This document shows, piece by piece, positions 32,846-46,499 of a stretch of DNA of 64,000 bases. The notes under the pieces are model-generated. The model had not been told where the DNA came from, ran no database searches, and worked only from the letters and a program-made list of their open reading frames with translations. Positions within the stretch are counted from its first letter, which is position 1. Each line of letters begins with the position of its first letter. Made by a program: the position numbers and the translations under genes. This DNA is from Isoetes taiwanensis (lineage: Eukaryota; Streptophyta; Lycopodiopsida; Isoetales; Isoetaceae): the NCBI GenBank assembly GCA_021234155.1, contig JAJEKV010000008.1, forward strand, positions 10,718,740 through 10,782,739, read 5' to 3'.

Positions 32846-35460
32846 GTGGCAGATCAAACATTACATCATATCACAGAATTTCAGGTTATGGAGCAACAGC
32901 TAGAATCGGATCACTGCCCGTTGAAGCTCACAATGGATATCAATACACTAGATTGTCAGATAAAGGAAATAATACAGCAAGGATATTGTCTTAGACCTGG
33001 TTTGAAAGATTGCTACAGGGCTAAGCTGGAGCAAGATCTGGAATCCATTAAGTGGGATGCAGACTTGTCAATGGCTAGCAAGCAATTATGTGATCTGCTT
33101 TCAGGTACCGCCAAAGAGGTTTTTACCTCTAAGCGTGCTCGGAAAGGGCTACCGTGTAATGCATGGTACGACCAAGCTTGTAAGGAAGCAAAAGCTCAAT
33201 GGAGAAATAGCCATGGCATGGTAAAAGAATATTATAGAAAAGAATATAGAAAGATAATTCGGCAAAAGAAAAGGCAGTTTACTTATCATAAACAGGAGTC
33301 TCTGTGCAACAGCTACCTATTGGAACCCAAAAGTTTTGGAACACCTGCTAGCAAGAGAAGAAAAACAGAATTCCTTTGTTTGTCGGATGTGCTTTGGAAA
33401 CATGTATATAATCTTTATCATGATTGAGAAGGGAATTCGATTCTATCCACTATAATGAGATCAAACTTATTGATATCAACAGAAGAAGTAGCGGATGGCA
33501 TATCACGTTTGGCAAACGGTAAAGCCAAGGATCTTCAAGGTCTTTGCGCGGAACATATCAAATGGGCAGGGCCCAAAATCCATCCCATTATTTCAGATCT
33601 GTTAACGAAAGCAGTGTCACAAGGAATGCCTCAACAATGGCAGATTAATCGGGTGGTACCAGTGCATAAAGGTGGAAAAATGGGGAAATTAATAATTACA
33701 GAACAATACTGGTAAGTGGCTTGTTAACGAAGTTGCTGGCATCTATTTTGGAGAAGAGAATTAGTATGTGGGCGGAGAGTAATCACAAAAGATCGGAAAC
33801 ATAGGCGGGTTCCGTCTTTGGAAGATCACGATGGATCATTTATTAGTGCTCAAATCAATATTTGACACGAGTTAAAGGGGACTAAAACGCATATGTAGCC
33901 TTTGTGGATTTTAGAAAGGCCTTTGTGCCTAGACCTAAATTGTGGGAGAGATTGGAGACATTAGAGGTGCCAGAACAATTACGGGCAGCAGTGCAAGTAT
34001 TATATGAAAAGGTATTGATACAGCTTTCCTTTCCCCTCTCAGAAAACCCGAATATATTGATAGCAATATGGGGTCAAGCGGGGCTGCCCAATGTCTCCCA
34101 CTGTTTGGATTGTTCATTGACGGTCTTGAGGGCTGGTTACATGACAATTGCCCGGATATTTCTGGCTATGTGGTACGAGATACTAATGTATCTTTGATGG
34201 CGTAGTTATTTTTGCCAGATCACCAGAACACATGCAGAAACATTTAGATGGGCTGGCCCGCTTCTGTGATACCACGGGAATGCAAGTGAACTTGGATAAG
34301 ACTAATATCATGACAGTAGGGGCACTTAAACAGGAATTATTTCAATATAAGGGAGCTCTGGTGAATACATGTGATTCCTATAAGTACTTGGGGTTGATTT
34401 TCCACAGGAACCATAGATGGAACATGTGCATACAGTAGAGAATCGATGGGAGTTATAAGGCTCTTTATGCTATGCAGAGCCTATGCCGAGAAGCACATTT
34501 ATGGTCTTGGTCACTTAAGCAGAAACTTTTTGTTTCACTAGTACAGAGTGTAGCATTATATGGCAGTGAGATATGGGGGCCTAGCCTCTCACAGGGATTA
34601 TGGGATGATTTAGAGCAAATTCTAAAGAAATTCATACGCCTTGAGATAGGGGTAAAAGCTCAGACTCCATATCAAATGATGTTAACTAAATGTGGGCTTA
34701 TGCCTTTAGAAGGAGAAGCGTTAGTCAGATGCATTAGATACCTGAAAAAAGTGGATACCATGGACAGCACAAGACTCCCTCACAAGGCCCTTTTGGTTAG
34801 CAAGGATAAAGGATGGTTTCAAGATCTTTGTAAGATGGCTAAGGAAATGGGATATTATTTGGCGGGGAGGAGGCATCGGGTGCAATAACTTGAGACAATG
34901 GGTTTTTGGTAAGGTATACAAGAAGATGTGGTCTCAACCTAAAACAAAAATGATTCTATACAGGCAAAGCATGAATCCTAGTTTGGGAATAGCCAAGTAC
35001 CTACATGAGAATATCTCTATAAAGAAAAGGCATGCAATAGGACGAATACGTCTTAGCTCGCATCATTTGGGAGTGGAACCGGTAGATGGGGACATGTTAT
35101 CCCTAGGATGGAGAGATATTGTAAGATTTGCGGGGAAGAACAAATAGAAGATGAAGAACATGCATTGCTTCATTGTAGTGCTTATCATGCATTAAGAGCA
35201 CAACATGGGATTAATGCCCAAGATCTTTGTACCTTCTTTACCTTGGGAGGAGATAAGATTGGGGCATATATATTAGAATTGATGAGATGTAGAGAGAATT
35301 GTCTGAAGAGATTGAATAACATTATAGAGGATGATAATATGTTGAGTGAGAGTGACGAGTTAGATGAGGATTCTGAAACTCATCTTCTCTTTTATGATGA
35401 TGTGTAAAAGTTTGGTTGTCTTTTAGGCCTTTGAGGTCTCCCAAAGACTTAATACACTTC

Positions 35461-35464
<4 letters not shown>
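32846..35464 (+). mobile_element. LINE-C: 5'-truncated LINE, heavily decayed, (CT)n tail
   Basis: Starts at GTGGCAGATCAAACATTACA, which corresponds to the LINE-D position near 37,230 inside the endonuclease domain. It ends GACTTAATACACTTCACTT before 16 CT units. The hairpin AGGCCT-TTG-AGGTCT (35,425-35,439, one G-U pair) lies in the 3' UTR. At least six frameshifts break ORF2. Confidence 0.9.
32848..35407 (+). pseudogene. LINE-C ORF2 remnants (endonuclease end, RT, C-terminal zinc domain)
   Basis: Pieces in changing frames are: LESDHCPLKLTM and RKIIRQKKRQFTYHKQES (to 33,427); ANGKAKDLQGLCAEHIKWAG (33,455-33,715); VDFRKAF (33,904); a degraded GVKQG/YADD region near 34,060-34,210, where the catalytic YADD is lost; MQVNLDKTNIMTVGALKQE (34,232); YGSEIWGPSLSQGLWDD (34,472-34,888); KRHAIGRIRLSSHHLGVE (34,890-35,147); and YCKICGEEQIEDEEHALLHC (35,108-35,407). 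The closest relative in the window is LINE-D. Confidence 0.9.

Positions 35465-35496
<32 letters not shown>
35465..35496 (+). repeat. (CT)16 tract between LINE-C and LINE-D
   Basis: Ends the LINE-C 3' UTR and is followed directly by AGGGCTTGGTCGCTGGGCGC, the 5' end of LINE-D. Confidence 0.95.
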
Positions 35497-35497
<1 letters not shown>

Positions 35498-35521
35498 GGG
35501 CTTGGTCGCTGGGCGCTAACT

Positions 35522-36511
35522 ATGGCTGGATCGAAAGTAAAAAAGGAGTCAACAGTGGCAGGGGCAGCGGGGTCGTCCAAATCAGGGGCAGTAGAGAAAG
35601 TAAAAAAGGTACAGAAGACAAAAGTGGCCATTTCCGGAACAGGGGATTCTTCTGATACGGAGGCCGACCTGGCTGACTTATCCGAAGCAGAATCCGTAGA
35701 GGGATTTGGTGAACAAAAGCAAAAGAAAGGGGGGAAATCAGGGGCAAAGTATGATGTAGATGCTGAATCCGATGTGAAGCTATCTCTTGCAGCTATTATG
35801 AATGAGCTGATCACCTTCAGGCAAGAATCGGCCCTCAGGGAAACAAAAGTCCTTGAGGAAATCAAGAGTCTGCGAGGGGAATATGAAGCTCTTCACTCAA
35901 ATTTCGTGCAATTACAGGAGGAGCTGAATGAGGTAAGAGGAGAAATTCAAGTTTTGAAGGAGAAAAATTCGGAAATTGCTTTGGGCTCAGCAATGGAGGA
36001 GGTGCAGGGAGAATTGACTGAGATAAAAGGGGAAATTCAAGTTTTGAGGGAAAAAAACTCTGAAAATGCTCTGGATTCAGCAATGGAGGAGGTTGGGAAT
36101 TTGAGAATTATGTTTGATGAATATGTGGAAACTCAAGAACGGAAACAAAGAGCGTTAAATTTGAGGATAACAGGACTGCCCGAGCTTGCCAATGAAAATA
36201 CTAAAGAAACAGTGGAGAAATTTCTGAAGGAAGATATGCTGGTACCAAGGATTGAGATCGTAGATGCTTTCAGGTTGGGGAAAAAAGACGCAGGTACCCG
36301 TAATATCTTACTTCGGCTGCCTAATAGAGAGGCAAAATTCCAAATACTGAAACAAAGACATACTCTCAGAGGTAAGTTTATTTGGATAAATGATGATCTC
36401 ACAAAAGAACAATTGCAAGAGAAGAAACAAGAGATCACAAAGTTCAAGGAGGCAAAGCTGAAAAATCAGTCCGTTAAATGGCTGAAAGGGAAGGCGATTG
36501 TCACAGAATAG
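35522..36511 (+). CDS. LINE-D ORF1: coiled-coil, RRM-like RNA-binding protein
   Basis: An intact 329-codon frame from ATG 35,522 to TAG. Residues 1-80 are Lys/Ser/Ala-rich and charged. Residues about 85-205 form a long coiled coil with an internal repeat (GEIQVLKEKNSEIALGSAME then GEIQVLREKNSENALDSAME). An RRM-like core follows, starting RALNLRITGLPE, with DAFRLGKKDAGTRNILLRLP. A C-terminal domain ends in WINDDLTKEQLQEKKQEI and a basic tail. This order (coiled coil, RRM, C-terminal domain) is that of L1 ORF1p of animals, an RNA chaperone that trimerises. Many plant L1 ORF1 proteins instead have an RRM and zinc knuckle. No zinc knuckle is present here. The stop is 15 bases before the ORF2 ATG. 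Confidence 0.85.
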   Translation: MAGSKVKKESTVAGAAGSSKSGAVEKVKKVQKTKVAISGTGDSSDTEADLADLSEAESVEGFGEQKQKKGGKSGAKYDVDAESDVKLSLAAIMNELITFRQESALRETKVLEEIKSLRGEYEALHSNFVQLQEELNEVRGEIQVLKEKNSEIALGSAMEEVQGELTEIKGEIQVLREKNSENALDSAMEEVGNLRIMFDEYVETQERKQRALNLRITGLPELANENTKETVEKFLKEDMLVPRIEIVDAFRLGKKDAGTRNILLRLPNREAKFQILKQRHTLRGKFIWINDDLTKEQLQEKKQEITKFKEAKLKNQSVKWLKGKAIVTE

Positions 36512-36526
36512 GGACTTGTGGGAGGT

Positions 36527-37192
36527 ATGAGAATTGTTATTTGGAATATTAATAGGTTAACAGTTTTTAAAGTTGCAGCAATTCAAGAAATTCTTCATGG
36601 AATCGATGTAATTTGTTTTGCCGAGACCAAAGAACATGATTTATATGCTTTACCAGATTTGCCAGGTTTTGAGCTGATCCATTCTGTTAAAAATAAGAGA
36701 TTCAGGGATGGAGATAATGGAAATGGTGGACTTGCTTGTTACGTACGCCCACATTACAGAGAGTGTGTAAAAGGGATTAAATCAGATAAAAACGGGCAAT
36801 TTATGTGGATCGAGGTATGTGGATCATCTTGTTTATATTATCTAGCCATTTGCTACTTTGCTCCAAGGCATAAGAAGGCCTATACGGAAACTGATGCATC
36901 ACAGGATGATCTATTCTTTGCATTAGAGCAGGATATAATGGAATTTCAAAGCAAAGGTGAGGTAATATTAGCTGGAGATTTTAATAGTAGAACAGGCGAT
37001 TTGCAAGCCTCAATATATACAGATAAAGATGATCCTCTCTGGCTGGAACAAATGGATAGAGAGGAGCTTGTGAAAGAAGGTTGGGATAGATACTCTTCTG
37101 ATAATATAATTACAAAATCTGGGAGACAATTGCTTACTTTATGCTGTAGCACCAGTATGCTTATATGTAATGGTTTTGGCGATTTAAACTAA
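36527..37192 (+). pseudogene. LINE-D ORF2 N-terminus: AP-type endonuclease
   Basis: Starts at ATG 36,527 (MRIVIWNINRL), just after the ORF1 stop, and shows the apurinic-endonuclease motifs WNIN, CFAETKEHD, YFAPRHKK and AGDFNSRTGDL. The final SDH motif (LESDHCPL) appears in a second frame at 37,234-37,467. The enzyme nicks target DNA to prime reverse transcription. A frameshift after CNGFGDLN near 37,190 and scrambled sequence from 37,470 to 37,820 separate it from the RT, so ORF2 is inactive. Confidence 0.9.
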
Positions 37193-37821
37193 AAGCAACA
37201 CTTGCCGTTCGAGTACTGATAGATTACATCATTATGGCAGACCACACTTTGCATAAAATAGCTAATTTTCAGATCCTTGGAGAACAGTTAGAATCAGATC
37301 ATTGCCCTTTGTTGCTCACATTACAGGACATGAAGGAAGACCCACAGTTGGACATGGGCGTTTGCCCGGAATATCGCATGCGAGAAAGCCTGCGCATGGG
37401 CTATCAGGCAGAGATTGAATCTTCTCTCCAGTCATTGGTATGGGATGCGAGACATTGCCATAGCTAGCCCGTCGGTTAAGTGATCCGCTCTCGAATCACG
37501 ACTAAGAAGGTTTTTATCTCAAAAGAGCTCTTAAAGGACTTCCCCGCAAATCATGGTATGATCGGGCTTGTCGGAATGCTAAGGCTTTATGGAAAAATTT
37601 GGGGATCGAGATAAGGACTTGTACGAGAAGGGATTATAGAAAAATAACAAAGACAGAAAAAAAGCGGTTTGTACCGGACTAGACAAGAAGATTTGTGCGA
37701 GAAATATATTTCAGATCCAAAAGGCTTTTTGGAGCATGCTAAGAAGATCCCCGTAATGACCTTCCACTTGCTGCTTTGAATCTCTATGGAAGTATGTTAA
37801 TGATTTATATCACCATCTGCG

Positions 37822-39826
37822 ATGCAAGACATGGGACATAAGCGTAAGATCGGGCCTTGTGGTTCTGGCCGAGAAGATGTATCGGATGGGATAAACCGGT
37901 TAGCAAATGGGAAGGCAAAAGATACTCAAGGGCTTTGTGCCGAGCATCTAAAGTGGGCTGGTCCGATGATTTGGCCTATTTTGGCTGATCTTTTTATAAA
38001 AACGATGGAGCAAGGTTTTCCTTTGCAATGGCAGGTTAACCGAGTCGTACCAGTTCACAAAGGAGGATCTCTCAATGATGTAAGTAACTATAGAACCATT
38101 TTGGTTAGCAGTCTATTACCAAAACTCCTTGCATCTATTTTGGAATCTAAACTCAGCGCATGGGCTGAAATTAATGGCAAAAGGGCAGAATCGCAAGCTG
38201 GTTTTCGGGCTGCAAGGTCTACATTAGACCATTTGTTAGTACTGAAAACAATATTTGATACAGTGAAGGGAACGAAGAAACCGGCATATGTGGCTTTTGT
38301 GGATTTCAAAAAGGCCTTTGACAAAGTGCCTAGATCACATCTATGGGAGAGAATGGATAAGCTCAATGTCCCGATCCAACTCAGAGAGGCGGTGCAGGTA
38401 TTATATGAAAAGGTGCTGATACAATTGTCTTTTCCACTATCTTTAAAAACACCGGAATTTATTACTAGTAACATTGGGGTGAAACAAGGATGTCCCATGT
38501 CTCCCACTTTATTTGGTTTATTTATCGATGGTTTGGAAAGCTGGTTACATGCAAATTGCCAGGGAGGTACTTTGCTATATGATTCGGTGGTGCAGTTGCT
38601 AATATATGCAGATGATGTGGTCATCTTTGCTCGCTCCCCGGAGTGTATGCAAAGACATCTAGATGGGCTGGACCATTTTTGTGACTCTACTGAGATGCAA
38701 GTAAATCTGGAGAAAACTAGCATTATGACAGTGGGGGCACTCAAACAGGAAAGCTCTTTCAGATACAAAAATCAATTGGTAAGTACTTGTGATTCTTATA
38801 AGTATTTAGGGCTGATTTTTCATAGAAATCACAGATGGAACACTTGCATTGCTCAGAGAGTTGATGGGAGCCATAAGGCTCTTTATGCCATGCAGAGTCT
38901 ATGCAGGAGGGCTCATCTATGGTCGTGGGCTCTTAAAAAAAGATTATTTGAATCCCTAGTACTAAGCGTGGCATTGTATGGTAGTGAGATTTGGGGGCCT
39001 AGCATCCCACAAGGTTTATGGGATGATCTTGAGCAGATTTTGAAGAAGTTTATCAGGCTCGAGTTGGGGGTTAAGGCCCAAACGTCTTACCCAGTGATGT
39101 TGGCGGAATGTGGTCTCTTACCTTTGGAAGGAGAAGCTTTGATAAGATGTATCCGCTTTCTGAATAAGGTGATCCACATGGATGACTCTAGGCTGCCACA
39201 TAAGGCTCTGTTGGCCAGCAAAGATAAAGGATGGTTTCGGGATGTTGCTTGTTGGTTTGGAAGATGGGATATTCAATGGGAAGAGGCAATCTCAGTGGGA
39301 AAAAATCTGAAACAGTGGGTCTTTGATAAGTTCCGAAGAAAGATGTGGGCACAACCAAAAACGAAGATGATTCTCTATAGACAAAACATAAATCCTGGGC
39401 TGGAAGTGGCCCGGTATTTGACGGATAATATTTCTATAAAGAAGAGACATGCAATTGGTAGGATTCGCCTCAGTTCACATCACTTGGGCGTGGAAACGGG
39501 TAGATGGGGGCATATAATCCCTCGATTCGAAAGATATCTTGTAAAAGTGTGTGGAGAAGAAGAAGTAGAAGATGAAGAACATCGCTACTTAGATGTGAAG
39601 CATATTACTTGCAGTGCTCAACATGGTATTCATCTTTGAGAATCTTCGGGCCTTTTTCTCCATGGAAGGAGAGATAATTGGAGCATATTTATTAGAGCTT
39701 CTACAACATAGAGAGAGTTGTTTAAAAAGATTGAATAGTCTTCTTGAAGAAGAAGATATATTGAGTGAGAGCGACGAGCAAGATGAGGATTCTGAGACTC
39801 ATTTGCTCTTTTATGATTGTATCTAA
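37822..39826 (+). pseudogene. LINE-D ORF2: reverse transcriptase and C-terminal domain
   Basis: A 605-codon frame to 39,639 holds all RT blocks: ANGKAKDTQGLCAEHLKWAG, GFRAARSTLDHLLVL, VDFKKAFDKVPR, GVKQGCPMSPTLFGLFIDGL, YADDVVIFA (YADD at 38,605-38,616), a thumb region (YGSEIWGPSIPQGLWDD, LGVKAQTSYPVMLAECG), then KRHAIGRIRLSSHHLGVETG and KVCGEEEVEDEEH. Near 39,620 the frame shifts and the end continues at 39,614-39,826 to DEQDEDSETHLLFYDCI. The RT core itself is intact in sequence; the breaks lie outside it. Confidence 0.92.
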
Positions 39827-39842
39827 ATATGGTTTGTCTTTT

Positions 39843-39857
39843 AGGCCTTCTAGGCCT
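39843..39857 (+). other. LINE-D 3' UTR hairpin
   Basis: AGGCCT-TCT-AGGCCT, followed by CCCAAAGACTTAATACAC and the pyrimidine tail. Confidence 0.75.
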
Positions 39858-39893
39858 CCCAAAGACTTAATACACTTTCTTTTCTTTTCTTTT

Positions 39894-41703
<1,810 letters not shown>

Positions 41704-41712
41704 ACGTCTCAT

Positions 41713-41726
41713 AGACCTGGCGGTCT
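41713..41726 (+). other. LINE-E 3' UTR hairpin with compensatory change
   Basis: AGACC-TGGC-GGTCT. Compared with AGGCC/GGCCT in LINE-B, both strands of one base pair have changed (G-C to A-T), so pairing is kept. Confidence 0.75.
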
Positions 41727-41832
41727 CGAAGACAAAATAATAAATTTCATTTCATTTCATTTCATTTCATTTCATTTCATTTCATTTCTCTCTCTCTCTC
41801 GCCTGCCGGCCACATGCGTGATTTTTTTTAAT

Positions 41833-41910
41833 CTCTCGTCACATACGACGAGAGACAGTTTTTATACCATATTCGTCGAGAGATGAACGAGAGACAAATG
41901 TCTCTCGTTC
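41833..41910. other. Strong palindromes at the left end of the Harbinger element
   Basis: CTCTCGTC-acatac-GACGAGAG (41,833-41,854) and GAACGAGAGACA-aa-TGTCTCTCGTTC (41,885-41,910, 12-bp perfect arms). They are plausible terminal or subterminal transposase-binding structures. Confidence 0.6.
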
Positions 41911-42152
41911 CCTAACTGGCCTGTTAGCCCCCCTTCGACCGGATTTTGGAGCTGTTTCGACCGGAAATTCTTCACGCTCTTGCCTTGGCGGCATTCCTAC
42001 TTCGAAATATCCCACATTTTGTGTTTTCGCCTTTGAATTATCCCACATTTCTATTTCCTGGCTTCAAGAATCCCATATTCTACAAACAGACCTCATTTTC
42101 CCTCATTCCCGCTCTTAATCAAGCATTTTCGGCCTCATCTGTGTCATTTTTA

Positions 42153-42371
42153 ATGGATGCTTTAATCCTCGGCATGATTGCCATGCTTCTGAGGGCCATT
42201 TTACTCGGATTAGCATTCCAAACCTACTGCCTCCATTTGATACAAGAAATCCAACAATCGGACTCCATTGATTTCTTAGATGAGGATGGACATGTAGAAG
42301 ACAACGTAAACTATATGTGTGCATCGTCCACTTTGCTGCTGGCAGCTTCTTCAAGATTAAAGAGGCCTCCA
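42153..42371 (+). pseudogene. Harbinger transposase, N-terminal segment before the Copia insertion
   Basis: The likely start is ATG 42,153 (MDALILGMIAMLLRAILLGL). The segment continues with SDSIDFLDEDGHVEDNVNYM and ends LLAASSRLKRP at the CTCCA target site. The frame is open upstream to 41,946 but the earlier sequence has no family character. The other half resumes at 47,797. The reading frame across the insertion site is unbroken once one CTCCA copy is discounted, so the transposase was probably intact here when Copia inserted. Confidence 0.8.
42367..42371. repeat. CTCCA target-site duplication (left)
   Basis: CTCCA directly precedes the left LTR and is repeated at 47,797-47,801. Confidence 0.9.
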
Positions 42372-42951
42372 TGATAGGAATTGAGCAAAATATATATTCT
42401 TAATTCAAATGTCTAGCAAGATTTATCATTAACAACTTGAACTTGACTTAGCAAGTAATAAGAGAGCCAAAATATGGTCACTAATCCCTTAATACTTATT
42501 AATCATAGTTCAATCAATCTGTAACACAACCGTTACTATGCCCAACACTTCTGGCCGCTCACACCTACTCCTCACAACCCCCTGATCTATATATATCATC
42601 CACAGTATATGAAATCCGACGGTTCAGGTGATGATATACTTTCCAAAAATGTCGTACAGGTGTCAATCATTGCCTTTGAATTGTTGAAACCTAACCAGGT
42701 TTCATACGTATTCTTTTCACGCGTATTTTATACGGCGGAAAGCGTATGGGGCGCTGATAGACTTTTATCGCTTTAAAATTCAATTCTACGCACCTCAAAG
42801 TATGGCAGCGCCCCTTTTTCATTTTGACACTCTTCACTTACATTCACTGCCACTGCTTCTCATGAATGCATGTACAACTCATAACCCATCGCCTTTGCTT
42901 CTCATAGGTAGAGTTCAATGATTTACCGACTTATATCTTTGAAACCTTTCA
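42372..42951 (-). repeat. Copia 3' LTR (580 bp)
   Basis: Partner of 47,217-47,796. Scattered single-base differences were seen, plus a cluster near 42,882 (ACCCATCGCCTTTG against ACCTACTGCCACTG). Confidence 0.94.
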
Positions 42952-43299
42952 CTCCTCCTTTGACTTATAAGTCCGCTACATTCAATTGCTCTCTCTGAAT
43001 TTTACAAATTTTACCTCGACAATGCTTTTGTAAACACATACGCTACTTGACTATTGGTTTCCACATATCTCATTTGTATGAGGTTCTTCTCTGCTAAATC
43101 TCATTATGAAGTGCATACTTAGTTCAATGTGTTTGGTTACGTCATGGAATCTTGGATTTTTACAATGGCTATGCAACTCATTTGTCGGTCCATATTTTTG
43201 TAGGATCTTTTTGCATACATCCTAACTCATCCAACAATCTTCTTAACCAAACTAATTCTCGGCAGCTAAGGATGATGCAAACATATTACGCTTCAATTT

Positions 43300-45132
43300 G
43301 AACTCATTGCCCCTTCTTTGCTTGTTTCTTGCACCTCGGTTATGACACCTCCTCCTAAATATATAGCATAGCCAGAGGTAGATTTTCTTGTATGCGGATC
43401 TCCTCCCAATGCATCACTATAACAAGTCATAGTTAGGTTTTTGAATCAAAACATATACCATGAGTTTGTGTTCCCTTTAGATATTTGAGAACTCGCTTGG
43501 CTGCCTCCCAATGTTCTTTAGTAGCATCATGATTCCTTACGCTCAAGATATTTACAAGCATAGGCAATGTCGGTGGGTGTCTTGTTTGCCGAAAAGAGTA
43601 AGCACCCAATCGATTGCTCTATATGGTACATTTTCCATTTTATTTTCTTCATCTTTTGAGGCGTTGTGAACATCGTGGGTCTATGCCCTGTTGTCATTGG
43701 AATTTTGGATGGCTTTGCCTCAACCAGCTTGAACCTTTTAAGCATATTTTCTATATGTGTTCTTTGATGCAATTTTATCCATTTTCGCTTCCTATCCCCA
43801 CGATAACCTCAATTCAAGAAACTTCCTCAGTTCACCCGGATCGACATTTGAAACCTTGACTTCAAAATACTTTTGCACTGTTGAGGATTTTCAAAGAATT
43901 TGCAATCATGATACAATCATCCACATATAAAGCTATAATGCAATATTCTCCATCTTCTTCAAATCTATAGAGATTTCCATCATTATGTAACTTTTCAAAC
44001 CCCCGTTCTTGTAAGAAACCATTTATACATAAGTACCATTTTCTTGGTATTTGTTTTTAGCCCATAGATTTGCCCTATTTAGTTTCGGACCATATCCTTG
44101 CCATGTGAATATCCCGGAGCTTGCTTCATATAAGCCTCCTCCTCAAGTGTGGCATTTAAGAATCTTTGTCTTCACATCCATGTGATGCGAGCTCTAAATT
44201 TAATGCATTTGCCATAGCAAGTAAAACTCTAATGCTCGTGAGCTTGACTATAGGAGAATAGGTTTCATCATAATCTCTTCCCTTTTTTACGTGTGTAACC
44301 TTGAGCAACCAGCCTTGCCTTAAATTTCTTCACGCCATCAGGATTAACTTTTACTTTGTGCAACCACTTGCTTCCAATTACATTCTGTTTGCTATCCGCC
44401 TTGACAAGGTCATAAGTTTTAGTTTCTTCAAAAGATTTGAGTTCATCATTCATGGCGGCTATCCACTTATCTTTGTTCGACTTTGAAGAGCATCTTCAAA
44501 GTTTTGTGGAATGATTTCATCTTCTAAAATAGCCATAATGCTTTCTGGCTCAAATGTTACATGTCTTCTACTTTTCCCCGACTCATCTACGCCATATAAT
44601 TTTCCCTCCTCTAGTTTAGCTTCCTCTACTAATTTTTCTGCTTTGAGTTTTTTTTTTTTTTTTTTTCATATGATGACCAATTGACTCGACCTTAAATGCG
44701 TACTTACGGAGTCTCCATTTCAGTTTGCATTGTTGAACTCTTCATTTCTGGCGTACTCAAGTCCCGCTTTTTTTCTTCTTCATAATCATCTGCATCATCT
44801 AAATCAAACATAGGCGTCTACGGTCTTGTTGTGACAATTTTGATTCCCTTTTTTGTATCTATCCTTATAAAGTATGTGCTCATTAAATAAGAAATCTCTG
44901 TGACCAATACGGTCTTTGATTACGGGACATATATTCTATATCCTTTAGAATGCTCATCATAGCCTACAAGAAATCCAACTTCAGCCTTGTTGTCTAATTT
45001 CTTTCTCAATTCAGTAGGAACATGTGCATAAACTAAACATCCAAAAGCTTTTAGCTTCTCATAGTTTATATTTTTCTCACGGATTCCATATAGCATCGGG
45101 ATGTTTCCCTTTAAACTTCTTTGAGGCGGCAT
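43300..45132 (-). pseudogene. Copia integrase C-terminus, reverse transcriptase and RNase H remnants
   Basis: Separate frames carry KLKAFGCLVYAHVPTELRKK with KAEVGFLVGYDEHSKGYRIY (integrase end, 44,920-45,132), ETKTYDLVKADSKQNVIGSK with FKARLVAQGYTRKKG (RT start, 44,268-44,453), an RT C-terminal part (SIGCLLFSANKTPTDIAYAC, 43,527-43,772), and near 43,400 an RNase H segment TCYSDALGGDPHTRKSTSGY. A second T-run of about 20 bases lies at 44,649. Many indels; no active pol. Confidence 0.88.
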
Positions 45133-45302
45133 GTTTTTGTATTAACACAAAATAGTTTGTAACGCAGCTTCTTCCCAAAGCTTGTTGGGCGAGACCACTT
45201 CCTTTTAGCATGGCTCATTTGCATCCATTAAGGTCCCTGTTCTTTCTTTTCGAGACCCCATTTTTTTGCTGAGGAGAGTATCTGCCCGGGTTAATTTGTC
45301 TT

Positions 45303-46481
45303 CTAATTCCATGAGCAACACAAAAGCTGTTTGAATTGTTTTGCAAGGTATTCACCTCCTCTATCGGACCTAATGCATTTGAGTTTGAGATTGGTTTCTC
45401 TCTCCATATCAGCTACATATTGTTTAAATGCACTCAATGCTTGAGATTTTCTTGTCAAACAATATGTCTTACATTTTCTGCTATAGTCATCTGTAAATGT
45501 TATAAAGTATCTTTTGTTGGTTCTGCTTTGCACATTTAATGGGCCACATAGGTCAGAATGTACCAACTCAAGGGTTTGCTGAGCCCTCGTTTTACTTTTA
45601 GAAAATGGCAACCTGTTTAATTTGCCCAATGCACATCCTTCACAAATAAATTCAATTGCCTCACCGTCATGATAATTTATGTAGCCTTGCTTTAATAACC
45701 ATTTCAGATTCTTACGATTTGTGTGTGCCAATCTTTTGTGCCATAGATCTACACTCTCTTCTTGAATTGAATTTATGCTATGATGCATAACATTATCCAT
45801 CTCAAATAAATTGCCAACTCTTTTAGCAAAAAACTTCAACTCATTATTCAAGAACACATTACATTTATCTCCTTCAAAAACAACTCTGTATCCCAAATCA
45901 CAAAGCTGACTAACAGAAATTAAATTTCTGATTATAGCTGGTACACACAAAACATCTTCTATGTTCACAACATTGCCTTCAAGATCTTCTAGCTGCAACA
46001 AGCCCCTTCCTTTTACTTCTTGAAGTGCTCCATTTCCAACTTGGATTTTCCTGGAACTTGTAGTTGATATATTCTTCAACAGCTCAGTAGATTGGACTAC
46101 TGATCTTTCAGCTCCACTATCAACTATCAAGTGATCAGATTTATTAGTGCCTATGCCTTCATGCACAACAGCAAATTCAATATTTACCTCATCTTCGTCT
46201 ATTTCCTGAGTAACTCCTTTTGCATTATCCTCCTCTTCTTGCGTTACATATGCTTTCTCATAGCCTCGACCTCTTCCCCTTCCTGATCTGCCCCTGCTAG
46301 ATTCTCCTCTTCCTTTATATTTTCCATAACCTTTTGGTGTTGGACACTTTGAAGCAGCATGGCCTCTCCCTCCACAGGTATAACAATTAAATTCTTTCTT
46401 AGGCTTAGGACATTCATTCTTATAGTGTCCTGACTCATGGCAGTTATAGCACACAATTTTTTCTTTCCTTTTAACAAACAA
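45303..46481 (-). pseudogene. Copia zinc knuckles, protease and integrase N-terminus
   Basis: A 392-codon frame with two CCHC knuckles (CYNCHESGHYKNEC, CYTCGGRGHAASKC), an Arg/Gly-rich stretch (SSRGRSGRGRGRG), the aspartic protease signature HLIVDSGAERSVV, the pre-integrase motif LWHKRLAHTN with a later CEGCALGK, and the integrase start HSDLCGPLNV and TFTDDYSRK. It ends in a frameshift at FKQLLCCSWN before the integrase catalytic Glu; homologous codons continue in other frames. Gag-pol processing and cDNA integration are the known roles. Confidence 0.92.
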
Positions 46482-46499
46482 GACTTGAGTGTCTTCATT

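Noticed and set aside
36518-36526. ORF2 start at GTG 36,518
   Set aside because: The ATG at 36,527 fits the endonuclease N-terminus (MRIVIWNIN) and standard initiation better.
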